From: CALJXB01 sp965225935
GTDB taxonomy: Bacteria; Pseudomonadota; Alphaproteobacteria; Kiloniellales; JAKSDN01
Direction: 5' to 3'
NCBI GenBank assembly: GCA_965225935.1
Contig: CBDDCC010000016.1
Span: forward strand, 1-64,000
Length of the DNA: 64,000 bases
Shown: piece after piece, positions 43,460-52,690 of the stretch
How the letters are laid out: each line of letters begins with the position of its first letter
Position numbering within the stretch: position 1 is the stretch's first letter
Translations under genes and position numbers: made by a program
The notes under the pieces: model-generated
Database searches by the model: none
Told to the model about the DNA's origin: nothing
The model's input: the letters and a program-made list of their open reading frames with translations, nothing else

Positions 43460-45244
43460 TCATGCAACGGTGACCCGGTCCAGGTCGACGAGACCCGGAA
43501 TCCTGCTTTCGTTCGGGAAGTTTACTTCCTTCCGGTAGACCAGGTTGTCCACTGGGTGGAAGATGAAGGCGCAGGCGACCTTGTCGGAGGTCAGCTTGTT
43601 GGCCGTCTGTACCAGCGACTTGCGCTCCTCAAGGTCCGCGGTCGTCCGCTGCGAGTCGATCAGACGGTCGACTTCGTCCTCCGAGAAGAACCCGAAGGCG
43701 TACTTGTCCTTGTCTCGGGTTCGTCCGTTGAACTTGGACGCCGTTTGCATCCAGTCGACGACGCCGTCGTCTGGATCGAAATCGCCGCCAGATCCGAGGC
43801 GACAGAGGTCCCAGTCCATCTTGTCGAACTGGTCGATCAGCACGGGGAAGTCCTTGGTATCTAGATCGATGTCAATATTGAGGCCGGTCTTGAGGATGTT
43901 CTTTATCACTAGAACGTCGCGTCGTGCGGCCGGCGTGTTGAGCACCTTGAGCGTCGGAAAACCGTCGCCATTCGGATAGCCGGCGTCGGCCAACAGGCGC
44001 CGCGCCTCCTCGAGGTCGTACCTCTGATTGCTGACCTCGGCGAGCGACTTGTCGAAGTAGAAGCCCATCGCCTCGTTGATCGTGCCATAGGCGGGAACGC
44101 CGCGCCCGAACTGCGCCTGCTTGATGTAGAGATCGCGGTCGATCGCCTTGGCGATGGCGAGGCGGACCTTGAAGCCCGGGACCTCCATGAGTTCTCCCAT
44201 CGGGAGGTTGAAATCTGGAACTCGGAAGGGCTCGCGCCAGGGATTGATGAACAGGCTTTGGAACCCCGGTCCCGGCACCGAGCTGACGACGATACTCTGG
44301 TTTTCTTCGAAGCGGTCGATTAGTTCGGGCGCTGGCGGATTGCCGCCGATGATCTGGATGTCGCCGGCCTCGATGGCCGCGGCCAAGGGCTCCGGATCGA
44401 CGATCGGCTGAATCCGGACCTTGTCGAGCTTCGGACGGTCGGGATCGTAGTAGTCGTCGAAGCGCTCCAGCGTAATCGCTTGGCCCAACTGGTGGCCGGT
44501 GACCCTAAACGGTCCGGTTCCGACGGGAGTCAGGCCGTATTGCTGTGGTCCCAGGGACTCCAGCGCACCGCGCGACACGATGGTCATGGCCCGGCCGCTC
44601 GAGCGCTCCAGCGTCTTGACCAGCAAGGACGCCTGCGGCGCCGCCAACTTGATCTTAACCTTGTAGTCGCCCAGCTTCTCGATCTCCGTGACGTTCGATA
44701 CCACGCGGCTGTGGATCGACTTCTCCGGGTCCCTCGAGCGCTGATAGGTGAAGATCACGTCGTCGGCCGTGAAGGGGTCACCGTTGTGAAATGTCACGCC
44801 CTCTCGCAAGTTGAAGATGTACTCCGTACCGTCGTCATTAGAGGTCCAGTCGGTCGCCAGGTCGCCCCGAGCCACCAGCGAGGGATCGATATGCACGAGC
44901 CCGCTGAGCACGTTCGAGCTGATCTGGAACAGGAGGACTTGATTGATCTGCGCCGGGTCGAGAGTGCGGAACTCGCCGACGCCGGCCCAGCCGGCGCGAA
45001 GCGTGCCGCCGCTTGCCGCCGCAGCGCGGCGCACCCCCGTTCCCGGCAGCAGATGCGCCGCCGTCAGGGCACCGCTGGCCGCCAAGAGACGCAAGACTGT
45101 GCGCCGTTCGAGCCGCGGACCGGAGAGGTCATGGCGGTGGAGGCCGACCATCGGATCGTGCGGATCGAAGTCGTAAGCCGTTTCGACATCGGCCCGGCTG
45201 GGCCCGCTGAGATCGGATCGAAACTTTCCTTGCGATTTTGTCAT
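43460..45244 (-). CDS. Opp/Dpp-type ABC transporter substrate-binding protein, probable Tat substrate
   Basis: This SBP_bac_5 protein of about 594 residues has an unusually long acidic N-region of about 45 residues before a twin-arginine motif (ERRTVLRLL, Arg47-Arg48), a hydrophobic stretch and an alanine-rich cleavage region. The mature part shows LRAGWAGVGEFRTLDPAQIN, YIFNLREGVTFHNGDPFTAD, GTGPFRVTGHQLG and FKVRLAIAKAIDRDLY. The start at 45244 is preceded by GGGAGAG. Tat export would imply folding before transport. Confidence 0.88.
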   Translation of the reverse strand: MTKSQGKFRSDLSGPSRADVETAYDFDPHDPMVGLHRHDLSGPRLERRTVLRLLAASGALTAAHLLPGTGVRRAAAASGGTLRAGWAGVGEFRTLDPAQINQVLLFQISSNVLSGLVHIDPSLVARGDLATDWTSNDDGTEYIFNLREGVTFHNGDPFTADDVIFTYQRSRDPEKSIHSRVVSNVTEIEKLGDYKVKIKLAAPQASLLVKTLERSSGRAMTIVSRGALESLGPQQYGLTPVGTGPFRVTGHQLGQAITLERFDDYYDPDRPKLDKVRIQPIVDPEPLAAAIEAGDIQIIGGNPPAPELIDRFEENQSIVVSSVPGPGFQSLFINPWREPFRVPDFNLPMGELMEVPGFKVRLAIAKAIDRDLYIKQAQFGRGVPAYGTINEAMGFYFDKSLAEVSNQRYDLEEARRLLADAGYPNGDGFPTLKVLNTPAARRDVLVIKNILKTGLNIDIDLDTKDFPVLIDQFDKMDWDLCRLGSGGDFDPDDGVVDWMQTASKFNGRTRDKDKYAFGFFSEDEVDRLIDSQRTTADLEERKSLVQTANKLTSDKVACAFIFHPVDNLVYRKEVNFPNESRIPGLVDLDRVTVA

Positions 45245-45306
45245 TGCTTTGCTCTCCCTGGTCAGAATCACGATTCAAAAGGTGCAACTTGCCAACGCGA
45301 GACAGA

Positions 45307-46356
45307 TCATGGGCCGTTGACAACGGAGCCTACCTCTAGGCAGGCAACCCAACGGTCGGGTTCGAACTCGTCCAAGCTCGGCACTTCTTCGGCGCAGCCG
45401 CTCACTGCGTACGGGCAGCGCTCTCGAAAATAGCATCCGCTGGGCGGCATCAAGGGGCTCGGAGGTTCGCCCTTGATCGGCGCGGCCGCGTCCGATGGCT
45501 TGACGCTGGGGTCGGGAACCGGCACGGCGTCCATGAGCGCAAGGGTGTAGGGATGCAGAGGCCGGACGAAAAGCGGTTCGCTCTCTCCGAGCTCGGCAAT
45601 CCGGCCGAGATACATGACTGCCACGCGGTCGCAGAGATGCTTGACGACGCTGAGGTCGTGCCCGATGAAAAGGTAGGTCAGGCCCAGTTCCGACTTCAGC
45701 GACATCAGGAGGTTGATGATTTGCGCCTGAATCGAAACGTCCAGTGCCGAGACCGCTTCATCGCAGACGACAAATTCCGGCCTGAGCGCCAGGGCGCGGG
45801 CGATCCCGACCCGCTGCCGCTGGCCGCCGCTCATCTCGTGGGGATAGCGCTCGGCCAGCCGGCTGGCCAGACCGCAAAGATCCAGCAGGTCACGCACCCT
45901 CTTTTGGATCTCGAGCCGATCGAGCCCCGGCTCATGGATGACAAAGGGCTCGCCGACTATGTCCATCACCGACATTCTCGGATTGAGGGACGAGTAGGGA
46001 TCCTGAAAGATCGCCTGCACGTGGCGGCGGAAGTACAGCTCCGCCGCTCTATCCATCTCCCAGATATCTTGCCCGCGAAACCGGATCCGCCCCGCGGTCG
46101 GCCGAAGAAGCTTTAGTATGGATTTGGCGATGGTCGTCTTGCCGCATCCTGATTCGCCGACCAGCCCCAGGACTTCGCCCGCCTTGATATCGAAGGAGAC
46201 CCGGTCGACCGCTTTCACGACGCCGACCACACGCTCGAAAATGGCACCACGCTTGACCGGAAACTCGACGGCCAAATCCTCGACCTGCAGCAGGGAAACC
46301 GACTCCACCTCGCCTTCGCGGTTCCCATCGTACGGATCGCTGTGCCCTCTTCGCAT
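45307..46356 (-). CDS. Opp/Dpp-type ABC transporter ATPase (F subunit)
   Basis: This 349-residue ATPase has Walker A GESGCGKT (about 67-74), Q-loop FQDPYSSLNP, signature MSGGQRQR, Walker B FVVCDEAVSALD (Pro of the usual DEP replaced by Ala) and H-loop FIGHDLS. The C-terminal domain has HPYTLALMDAVP and the cysteine cluster. The ATG at 46356 follows AAGG. It is the first gene of the minus-strand transporter operon, divergent from the GntR regulator at 46726. Confidence 0.88.
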   Translation of the reverse strand: MRRGHSDPYDGNREGEVESVSLLQVEDLAVEFPVKRGAIFERVVGVVKAVDRVSFDIKAGEVLGLVGESGCGKTTIAKSILKLLRPTAGRIRFRGQDIWEMDRAAELYFRRHVQAIFQDPYSSLNPRMSVMDIVGEPFVIHEPGLDRLEIQKRVRDLLDLCGLASRLAERYPHEMSGGQRQRVGIARALALRPEFVVCDEAVSALDVSIQAQIINLLMSLKSELGLTYLFIGHDLSVVKHLCDRVAVMYLGRIAELGESEPLFVRPLHPYTLALMDAVPVPDPSVKPSDAAAPIKGEPPSPLMPPSGCYFRERCPYAVSGCAEEVPSLDEFEPDRWVACLEVGSVVNGP

Positions 46357-46651
46357 CACCTTATCCGGCGGAGTTCCCGGCTCTTGGTCCTCAATACCGC
46401 CGCATGACGCGCGTCGGCACCGAACTCCTCCTCCCTGATCGCGTGTACTCCGCTTTGCACCTCTGCCCCGCGCTAGCTGGTGTTCTTGATGTTTCGCCCT
46501 CGCCTGGGCCCGGGCGCAGGTTCCACTTCCGGTTTCCCAGCAAGGCCGCACCCGCCTGAAGGCTCGGGCGCGCATCAAAGCATAGTTGCAGGACGCTCAG
46601 GCCACTGTTCACTTTCTCTCGAAGCGCCCGCGGCCCGTCGAACACCGCGAT

Positions 46652-46665
46652 CTCGAAACTTCGAG
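46652..46665. promoter_or_regulatory. Inverted repeat in divergent intergenic region
   Basis: CTCGAA-AC-TTCGAG is a perfect 14-base inverted repeat located 8 bases before the -35 of the GntR gene and about 300 bases upstream of the ATPase start. It may be a regulator site. The rest of the 369-base region (46357-46725) shows no gene. Confidence 0.4.
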
Positions 46666-46672
46666 CTTGGGC

Positions 46673-46701
46673 TTGAAATCTCGATTATCGATAATGATAA
46701 T
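46673..46701 (+). promoter_or_regulatory. Promoter with embedded operator for the GntR gene
   Basis: TTGAAA (46673-46678) and GATAAT (46696-46701) are spaced by 17 bases. The spacer contains the perfect palindrome ATTATCGATAAT at 46684-46695. A repressor bound there would exclude RNA polymerase, so autoregulation by the GntR protein is likely. Confidence 0.6.
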
Positions 46702-46725
46702 GAATTTGAATAGGAGATCTTGTCA

Positions 46726-47421
46726 ATGTCCGATATGACCCTCGCCGCGACTGAGGGCCAAGCGAGTGGCTTGCAGCCCCTTGAGCCCAGAAAGAAGGGC
46801 GATGCGGCTTATCATTCAATTCGTCGTTCGATCCTTCTCGGCCATATCAAGGCCGGTGACTACCTAACCGAGCAGGGGGTTGCGAGCGAGCTGACCTGCA
46901 GTCAGGGGACTGTGCGCGAGGCCCTGTTCAAGCTGGAGCAGGATGGCCTAGTTCAGAGGCGCGGCTACCGTGGAACTGTCGTGTCGGCGACCTCGGTGTG
47001 CGAAGCCGTACAGATGGTCAGGATTCGCATATTGCTGGAGAGTACGGCCTTCGAGACCGTCTCGGGCAACCTCTCCATCGAGACCCGGGACCAATTGAAG
47101 GCCACAGTTGAAGCAATGGATCGGGCAAGCCAGAGCAACGATCCCTATCTCTGCAGTGAGTTGGACCGGCAGTTCCACATGGCGGTTATGCGCGGATCCG
47201 GGGCACTCGCGCTCGAGCCCATCTTGACCCGGTGCAGTCTGCATATTCATCGTTTCACATACCTTGGCGCGGACTTGAGTGCGCCGGATGTACGCTTCGC
47301 CGAACGGCATCAGGAACTGTTGGAGGCGGTGAGTTCGGGCAATCCGCCACTGGCCGTTGCCGCGATCCGTCGACATATTGAAGATGTCATCCGCACCTGG
47401 GCGCCTGAGCTGATGGTTTGA
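46726..47421 (+). CDS. GntR-family (FCD domain) transcriptional regulator
   Basis: This regulator of about 231 residues has the GntR winged helix (AYHSIRRSILLGHIKAGDYL, SQGTVREALFKLEQDGLV) followed by a helical FCD effector domain with its metal/ligand residues (ELDRQFHMAVMRGSG, ERHQELLEAVSSG, RRHIEDVI). TAGGAG lies 10-15 bases upstream of the ATG at 46726. It is divergent from the second Opp transporter operon, which is its most likely target besides its own promoter. Confidence 0.9.
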   Translation: MSDMTLAATEGQASGLQPLEPRKKGDAAYHSIRRSILLGHIKAGDYLTEQGVASELTCSQGTVREALFKLEQDGLVQRRGYRGTVVSATSVCEAVQMVRIRILLESTAFETVSGNLSIETRDQLKATVEAMDRASQSNDPYLCSELDRQFHMAVMRGSGALALEPILTRCSLHIHRFTYLGADLSAPDVRFAERHQELLEAVSSGNPPLAVAAIRRHIEDVIRTWAPELMV

Positions 47422-47604
47422 CCGGATCTTCGTCCAGCGGCAGGCCTGTGTTCTATCTCTTCGAGCTTGCCTGCGAGGAACGGTCTATGCGCGGCCCGAC
47501 AATATAACCGCGAGGATGGTCCCTGAGTGAGACATAAGAAGTGACGCAAGCGCGTCCTGTATCCAACCCGACTGAGCCACGCCCGACTGTTCGGTTCCAC
47601 CTTG

Positions 47605-47955
47605 AGCGATCCGGTTGCCGTGCCGGCACTCTCGGACGTAGTCTTTGACGACCGTGTAGCCGCCCGTGAAACCATGCTCGTCCCCTAGGCGCTCATGGAT
47701 CCGCTTGGCGGTGTGCCGCTGCTTGCGATGGACTTGCCGGTCCTCCTCCGGCATCCGGTCGATGATGCTTGTGAAGGGACCCAGCTTGGGGCGTAGCGGT
47801 GGCCGCCTGCGGCGACAACCTGGCGGCACCGAGTGCGCCAAGATCTTGTCCACCGTCTTATGATCGATCCCGAAGACCTGCGCCGCCTCCCGCCTGCTCA
47901 TCCGATCGATATGGCACGCTTGCCGCACGCGAGCATAGAGCTCCACTGAGTACAT
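47605..47955 (-). pseudogene. IS21-family IstA N-terminal remnant
   Basis: The minus strand encodes MYSVELYARVRQACHIDRMS, then REAAQVFGIDHKTVDKIL (helix-turn-helix), RMPEEDRQVHRKQRHTAKRI and GFTGGYTVVKDYVRE. This is the start of an IS21 IstA transposase. The catalytic integrase core and IstB are missing, and sequence identity is lost beyond about 47605. It lies in a gene-free stretch with a second remnant at 48071. Confidence 0.75.
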
Positions 47956-48070
47956 CGCCCGGCGTTCCAGTCAGATTATCTCTGACCGAAGGCTCTACAG
48001 TCTGCCCCAATTTCTCTCCGCCCATGGCGGCGCGAAGAGCGGATCAGTGGGGGGCGTTGCTCCGCCGTTC

Positions 48071-48241
48071 TCAGTCCAGGCCCGTGGCACTCTCGCTGCT
48101 GTAGCGTCTCAGCCACTTGTAACCCGCCGCGCGACTGATCCCGAAGGCCGCGCACAGCTCGCGTATCGGCGCCTCGTCCCTCAAGCAGCAGGATATAAAA
48201 GCAATCCGTTGATCCATGATGCAGGTCTCTTTCCAGGGCAT
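48071..48241 (-). pseudogene. IS481-family transposase N-terminal remnant
   Basis: A 56-codon frame, MPWKETCIMDQRIAFISCCL, RDEAPIRELCAAFGISRAAG, YKWLRRY, ends in a premature TGA. It matches the N-terminal helix-turn-helix of IS481 transposases, which are usually over 300 residues. The catalytic domain is absent. The region 47956-48404 holds nothing else recognisable. Confidence 0.7.
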
Positions 48242-48404
48242 CGGCCACCTCCTGGCCGATCCATAGACCTGTCAACCATCTATCCGGTCTGTACCCAAGG
48301 CCACCCGGCGCCCGCATCCACCCGACGCTCGGTTCCCGAGTCCGTAAGACATCTACGATTGGCCGAAGCCGTGTGGGCCGTGGGGCGGCCGCGAAACCAC
48401 AGCT

Positions 48405-49217
48405 CTATGGCAAAGGGGCAGCGGCAGGTTTGACGGCACTGGCGTGCGCCGCCTCCCGCAGAAAACCACTCAACCTCATGGCGAGCTCGACCAGGGCATG
48501 GCCAAGTTCTGTAAGGGTGTCGTCATCGAACGCGGAAGCGATGCCGCCGCCGCTCAACGTGAAGATTTCGTCACTCCGAGCACCGAGAACCGGCACCGCC
48601 ACCACGTTGAGGTTGCTGTGAAGCAGCCCCTTCTGAATGAGGAAGCTACTGTCTGGCCACGTGTCTATCGCCAGGTTGAACCGCGATTCGAGGTAATCCC
48701 AATGGGCGCCCTCGGCTTCTCGAATCTTGCGCAGCAGCGAATCGCGCTCTTCCACGGGTAGGCAGCCCAAATACACCCAGCCGCTGGCCGAATGGGCGAC
48801 GGGCATCTTCATCCCGACCAGCATATTGGCGAGCGAGGCTGCCTTGCTCTGACAGCGCTGCAGAACGATGATCTCGAGTCCAGACGGCGCACCGAGCGAG
48901 ATTACAGCTTGAAAACGCTCGGCGATGTCCTGCATGGGGCCGCGCGCGATCTCGGCGATCGTCTGGTTGCGCAGCACGCTGTAGCCGAGCCCCAAGACCG
49001 GCATCCCCAACCCGAGGCGGTCGCTGTTGTGGGCGCGAACCATGTAGCCCAATTTGAGAAGCGTGTGACACAGCCGCCAAACAGTGGGTTGCGGCAAATC
49101 GGTCAGTCGGGCAAGCTCGCTCACGGTGAGTTCTCGCCCCGACTCGCTCAAGCACTCCAGAACCGTGAGCCCGCGAGCGAGCGCAATGACAAACTGTCGA
49201 TCCTTTCCCTCAGCCAT
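48405..49217 (-). CDS. IclR-family transcriptional regulator
   Basis: This regulator of about 270 residues has an N-terminal winged helix (ALARGLTVLECLSESGRELT, LTDLPQPTVWRLCHTLLKLG) and a C-terminal IclR effector domain (AVISLGAPSGLEIIVLQRC, MPVAHSASGWVYLG, VVAVPVLGARSDEIFTLSGG). A TTG at 49241 is an alternative start. A 19-bp palindrome lies 70 bases upstream of the ATG, and the same motif recurs before two other transcription units to the right, so this protein is the likely regulator of that set. Confidence 0.88.
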   Translation of the reverse strand: MAEGKDRQFVIALARGLTVLECLSESGRELTVSELARLTDLPQPTVWRLCHTLLKLGYMVRAHNSDRLGLGMPVLGLGYSVLRNQTIAEIARGPMQDIAERFQAVISLGAPSGLEIIVLQRCQSKAASLANMLVGMKMPVAHSASGWVYLGCLPVEERDSLLRKIREAEGAHWDYLESRFNLAIDTWPDSSFLIQKGLLHSNLNVVAVPVLGARSDEIFTLSGGGIASAFDDDTLTELGHALVELAMRLSGFLREAAHASAVKPAAAPLP

Positions 49218-49286
49218 ATCGAGTGGAAAGCTCCCGTTCAATTAATAGCGAATTGCCCGGATGGTAAACGTTTCTATGCAAATAAT

Positions 49287-49305
49287 CTATTCGGCAAGTG
49301 AATAG
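49287..49305. promoter_or_regulatory. Repeated palindrome CTATTCG-N5-TGAATAG, site 1
   Basis: CTATTCGGCAAGTGAATAG has 7-base arms matching at 6 of 7 positions around GCAAG. It lies upstream of the IclR gene. Near-identical sites are at 55545-55563 and 60372-60390, so this is probably the autoregulatory operator. Confidence 0.65.
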
Positions 49306-49632
49306 AACTCGCCGTCTCTCGGTCGTTCTCGCTCAGTGTCGGGAAGTTGGGGTGGGGCAGCTGCTGACAGCCGCGCACGGTGGGTGAGACGACTTCGATT
49401 GGTGGCTCCGAAACCTATGAAGGAACCACGCGTTGCTGGGCTGGCTGGAGCATGGCGCAGGCCCGGACTGCGGGGCTGGACCAGATGGTCTCTTGGATTG
49501 GTGGCCGGGAACCCGGAGAGCTGTGTGGTCCGGCCATGTTGAAACCATGCCTCCGGCGTTCAATTGCAAGCCGGCCTCAATCGACGAGATCATCGACCAC
49601 AGCGTCGGGCGGAGAGGTTTAGAAGCACAAGG
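49306..49632. other. Intergenic region without a recognisable gene
   Basis: About 330 bases separate the IclR operator from the 3' end of the oxidoreductase gene. Short frames on both strands show no family match or start signals. I see no terminator with a T-run. Confidence 0.5.
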
Positions 49633-50637
49633 TCACGGCGTCAGGACGGCCTTGCCGAAGATACGCCTATCCATCAGCGCCTGCATGGAGAGGCGAACCT
49701 CGCTCATGGGCCGCACGGAATCGATCACCGGGTTCAGCCGTCCGTCCTCGATCATCCGCAGGAGCTCGGCATGGTCCTCCTTGGTCCAGCCATTCGAGCC
49801 GATGATGTTGTATTCGAACGACCAAATGTAGCGAATGTCGGTTTTGGGATCGTAGCCCGCGGTCGCGCCGCAGGTCAGGATCCGGCCGCCGCGCTTCACG
49901 GTGCGGAAGCACTGGGCCCAGGTCTCGCCACCGGTGAAGTTGACGCAGACGTCCACGCCCCCGCTCTCCCCGAAGGTGCGCGGCTTGCCGTAGTGATCGA
50001 CGATCCAGGCAACAAAGTCCTCGTCGGCCGTGTTGATGACGTGATCGGCCCCGATCTCCTTCAGCTTCGCTGCCTTGTCGCCGGAACTGGTGCAGGCAAC
50101 GACCTCGCAGCCGGCGAGCTTCGCCAACTGGACGCAACAGGTGCCGACCCCGCCGCTGGCGCCGAGAATCAAGACGCTCTCGCCGGCCGAAATCTTGCCT
50201 CGGGCATGGAGCATGCGCAGCGCCGCCCCATAGGCGGTCGGAAGGCACGCCGCCTGCTCGTCGGTCACACCGTCAGGTATGGGCAGCAGGTAGTCCTGCC
50301 CGACAGCAACGTATTCGCACATGCCGCCGCGCAGGGTTTCGCCCATCATGCCGTTGTGCTGGTTCGGCAGGATGCCGACGCGATCGCCCACGTTCCACTT
50401 CGCCGAGTCGACGCCCTCGCCAAGCTCGACGATCTGGGCAGCGATATCGGCGCCGGGGATCATGGGTATGGGAGTCTTGAGCCCGGGAATGCCCCTCAGC
50501 ACCATTGGGTCGAAGCCGTTCAAGGTGACGGCCTTGACCTTCAGCAGGCATTCGCCGGGGCCCGCCTCGGGGTCGGGATAGTCCTCCAGATTGAGGTTCT
50601 CGAGCGGCCCATGCTGGTGGAGAACGACGGCCTTCAT
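49633..50637 (-). CDS. MDR-superfamily alcohol dehydrogenase/quinone-reductase-like protein
   Basis: This 334-residue medium-chain dehydrogenase has the NAD(P)-binding GASGGVGTCCVQLAKLAG and the GroES-like N-terminus (VTLNGFDPMVLRGIPG, PMIPGADIAAQIVELG, GDRVG). The catalytic-zinc cysteine of true alcohol dehydrogenases is replaced by Thr in VTLNGFD, and the GHE motif is GAD. It therefore probably acts without catalytic zinc as an enoyl/quinone reductase or acts on an unusual alcohol. It is the last gene of the transporter operon, starting 5 bases from the ATPase stop. Confidence 0.85.
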   Translation of the reverse strand: MKAVVLHQHGPLENLNLEDYPDPEAGPGECLLKVKAVTLNGFDPMVLRGIPGLKTPIPMIPGADIAAQIVELGEGVDSAKWNVGDRVGILPNQHNGMMGETLRGGMCEYVAVGQDYLLPIPDGVTDEQAACLPTAYGAALRMLHARGKISAGESVLILGASGGVGTCCVQLAKLAGCEVVACTSSGDKAAKLKEIGADHVINTADEDFVAWIVDHYGKPRTFGESGGVDVCVNFTGGETWAQCFRTVKRGGRILTCGATAGYDPKTDIRYIWSFEYNIIGSNGWTKEDHAELLRMIEDGRLNPVIDSVRPMSEVRLSMQALMDRRIFGKAVLTP

Positions 50638-50641
50638 GCTT

Positions 50642-51823
50642 TCAGTCTCCCATTCGGTGATCGGCGCCGGCAGCCGCCGCGGGCCGACGCGGATCCCGCC
50701 TTTCCGTCGCCCCGCGGCCGTCGAGACCGCAGCACAGGGTCTGTCCGCTCGCCGCCTCGAAGAGGTAGACGTCCGCTGGGTCGATCTCGAGCCCGACGAG
50801 GCTGCCTTCGTCGCCCCAGTGGGAGGACGCGGTCACCACCTTCACCAGGGCATCCTCGACCTGAACCAGGAACTCGTCCTCAAGCCCGAGCGGCTCGCGC
50901 AGCAGGACGGTGCCGACAACTCTCTCCGGCGAGGGTTTGATCAAACCAATAGCCTGGGGGCGCACGCCCACTTCGACCTCCTCGATTCCCGAAAGCGCGG
51001 CCCCGTGCCTTGTGTCTATCGGGAGCTGGCGGCCGAAGAGTTCGAGGCAGAGCGGCCCCTTGTCGGCGACCAGTCTTCCGGGCACTACGTTCATGGCCGG
51101 CGTGCCGATGAAGGTTGCGACCGTGCGGTTGTGCGGCCGGTCAAACACGTCGCGCGGCCGGTCGATCTGGACGGCCCGGCCGCTGTCCATGACCGTGAGC
51201 CGGGTCGACATGGTCATGGCCTCGGTCTGATCGTGGGTTACATAGACGATAGTCGCGGAGATGCGCCGGTGCAGTCGGAGGATCTCCGTCCGCATCTCGA
51301 CTCGCAGACGGGCGTCTAGGGCGCTCAAGGGCTCGTCCAACAGCAGCACCTTCGGTTCCTTGATGATGGCGCGGCCGATGGCGACGCGCTGCTGCTGGCC
51401 GCCCGAGAGCTGCCCCGGCTTCATCTGCAGCTTGTCGGATATGTCCAGCATCTCCGCCGTCTGGCGGACCCGCTCGTCGATCTCGCGCGCGTCCAGGCCG
51501 GCCACCTTCAGCGGATAGCCAATGTTGGCCTGCACAGTCATGTAGGGAAAAAGCGCGATGTCCTGGAACACCATGGCGATGTCGCGTTTTTGCGGCGGCA
51601 GGTCGGTCATGTCCTGATCACCGAAGAGTATCCGCCCGGAGGTTGGCAGCTCCAGTCCCGCGATCATCCGCAGCGTCGTGGTCTTGCCGCACCCCGAGGG
51701 GCCGACGAGTGTGAAGAACTCGCCCTCGTCGATCTCGACCGAGAGCTTTTCGACGGCAACGGTCTCGCGGCCCCTTTGGGTGAAGACCTTGCGGAGGTTT
51801 TGAAGCCGGACGGCGACCGACAT
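50642..51823 (-). CDS. MalK/UgpC-type ABC transporter ATPase
   Basis: This protein of about 393 residues has Walker A GPSGCGKT (about 41-48), Q-loop FQDIALFPYMTV, signature LSGGQQQR, Walker B VLLLDEPLSALD and H-loop VTHDQTEA. A C-terminal TOBE/MalK regulatory domain follows (FIGTPAMNVVPG, GVRPQAIGL). It energises the two permeases upstream. The last residues are a disordered, Arg/Ala-rich tail. Confidence 0.9.
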   Translation of the reverse strand: MSVAVRLQNLRKVFTQRGRETVAVEKLSVEIDEGEFFTLVGPSGCGKTTTLRMIAGLELPTSGRILFGDQDMTDLPPQKRDIAMVFQDIALFPYMTVQANIGYPLKVAGLDAREIDERVRQTAEMLDISDKLQMKPGQLSGGQQQRVAIGRAIIKEPKVLLLDEPLSALDARLRVEMRTEILRLHRRISATIVYVTHDQTEAMTMSTRLTVMDSGRAVQIDRPRDVFDRPHNRTVATFIGTPAMNVVPGRLVADKGPLCLELFGRQLPIDTRHGAALSGIEEVEVGVRPQAIGLIKPSPERVVGTVLLREPLGLEDEFLVQVEDALVKVVTASSHWGDEGSLVGLEIDPADVYLFEAASGQTLCCGLDGRGATERRDPRRPAAAAGADHRMGD

Positions 51824-51868
51824 ATCCAATGCTACCCCGTATCCCAAGCCCGCGGCACGGCCGCCACC

Positions 51869-52690
51869 CTAGCGCCCTATCCCCAGGCCGCTCATCAGGT
51901 ATTTCTGCAGAAAGAAGACCATGCAGAAGGTCGGTATGGAGATGAGCGCCGAAGACGACATGATCATACCCCAGTGGATGGCCGTGCGCTCAACGAAGGT
52001 CGAAAGCCCCACGGGCAAGGTGAACATGGTCTTGTCCGTCTGCAGGATGAAAGCGAAGGCGAAGTCGTTCCAGCTCAGCGCGAAGGCGAAAATAGCCACG
52101 GAAACGATACCGGGCATGGCGGAAGGCAGGCAGACCTCCCATAGGGTCCGCAACCGCCCGGCGCCCGAGACCCAGGCGGCCTCTTCGATGGAGACGGGAA
52201 CGATCTGGAAGTACTGCCACATGATCCAGATGTTGAGGGGCAGGCTGATCGACATATGGGCGAGGATGATGCCGGTGTAGCTGTTGCGCATCTCGAGCGC
52301 CGCGAAAATCAGGTAGAGCGGGACCGCCAGAAGCATGGGAGGAAACATGTAGGAGAACAGCGTTGCCTGGGTGAAGGCCTTGCGGCCGCGGAATGCGAAG
52401 CGGCTGAGCCCGTAGCCGGCCAGGGTCGCTGCGACCACGTTGAGGGCGATGGCGCCGGCGGCGGCGATCAGGCTGTTCTTGACGTAGACCAGAAACTCGG
52501 TGGCGAACAGAAGCTCCTCGAAATTGCCGAGCGAGAAATCGAAACGGATCAGCTTGAAGGGCGGACGGAACAGAAACTCGCGCGGCGTGATCGCCGTCAG
52601 GATCATCCAGTAGAAGGGGAAGACGACAACCGCGATGGCGATCCCCAGCATCAGGGCCGTCGCGCTCTTGCGCAGCACCACCGCGTTCAT
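51869..52690 (-). CDS. MalG-type ABC transporter permease
   Basis: This 273-residue inner-membrane protein has six likely membrane helices, the first at about 12-32 (LMLGIAIAVVVFPFYWMILT). The EAA loop that contacts the ATPase is IEEAAWVSGAGRLRTLWEVC. Its ATG overlaps the stop of the MalF-type gene by four bases. Carbohydrate-type transporters of this class also carry glycerol phosphates, polyamines and other small solutes. Confidence 0.92.
   Translation of the reverse strand: MNAVVLRKSATALMLGIAIAVVVFPFYWMILTAITPREFLFRPPFKLIRFDFSLGNFEELLFATEFLVYVKNSLIAAAGAIALNVVAATLAGYGLSRFAFRGRKAFTQATLFSYMFPPMLLAVPLYLIFAALEMRNSYTGIILAHMSISLPLNIWIMWQYFQIVPVSIEEAAWVSGAGRLRTLWEVCLPSAMPGIVSVAIFAFALSWNDFAFAFILQTDKTMFTLPVGLSTFVERTAIHWGMIMSSSALISIPTFCMVFFLQKYLMSGLGIGR

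Noticed and set aside
49306..49632. Short frames between the IclR operator and the MDR gene as real genes
   Set aside because: No start signals, no recognisable domains, and both strands stay open by chance in GC-rich DNA.
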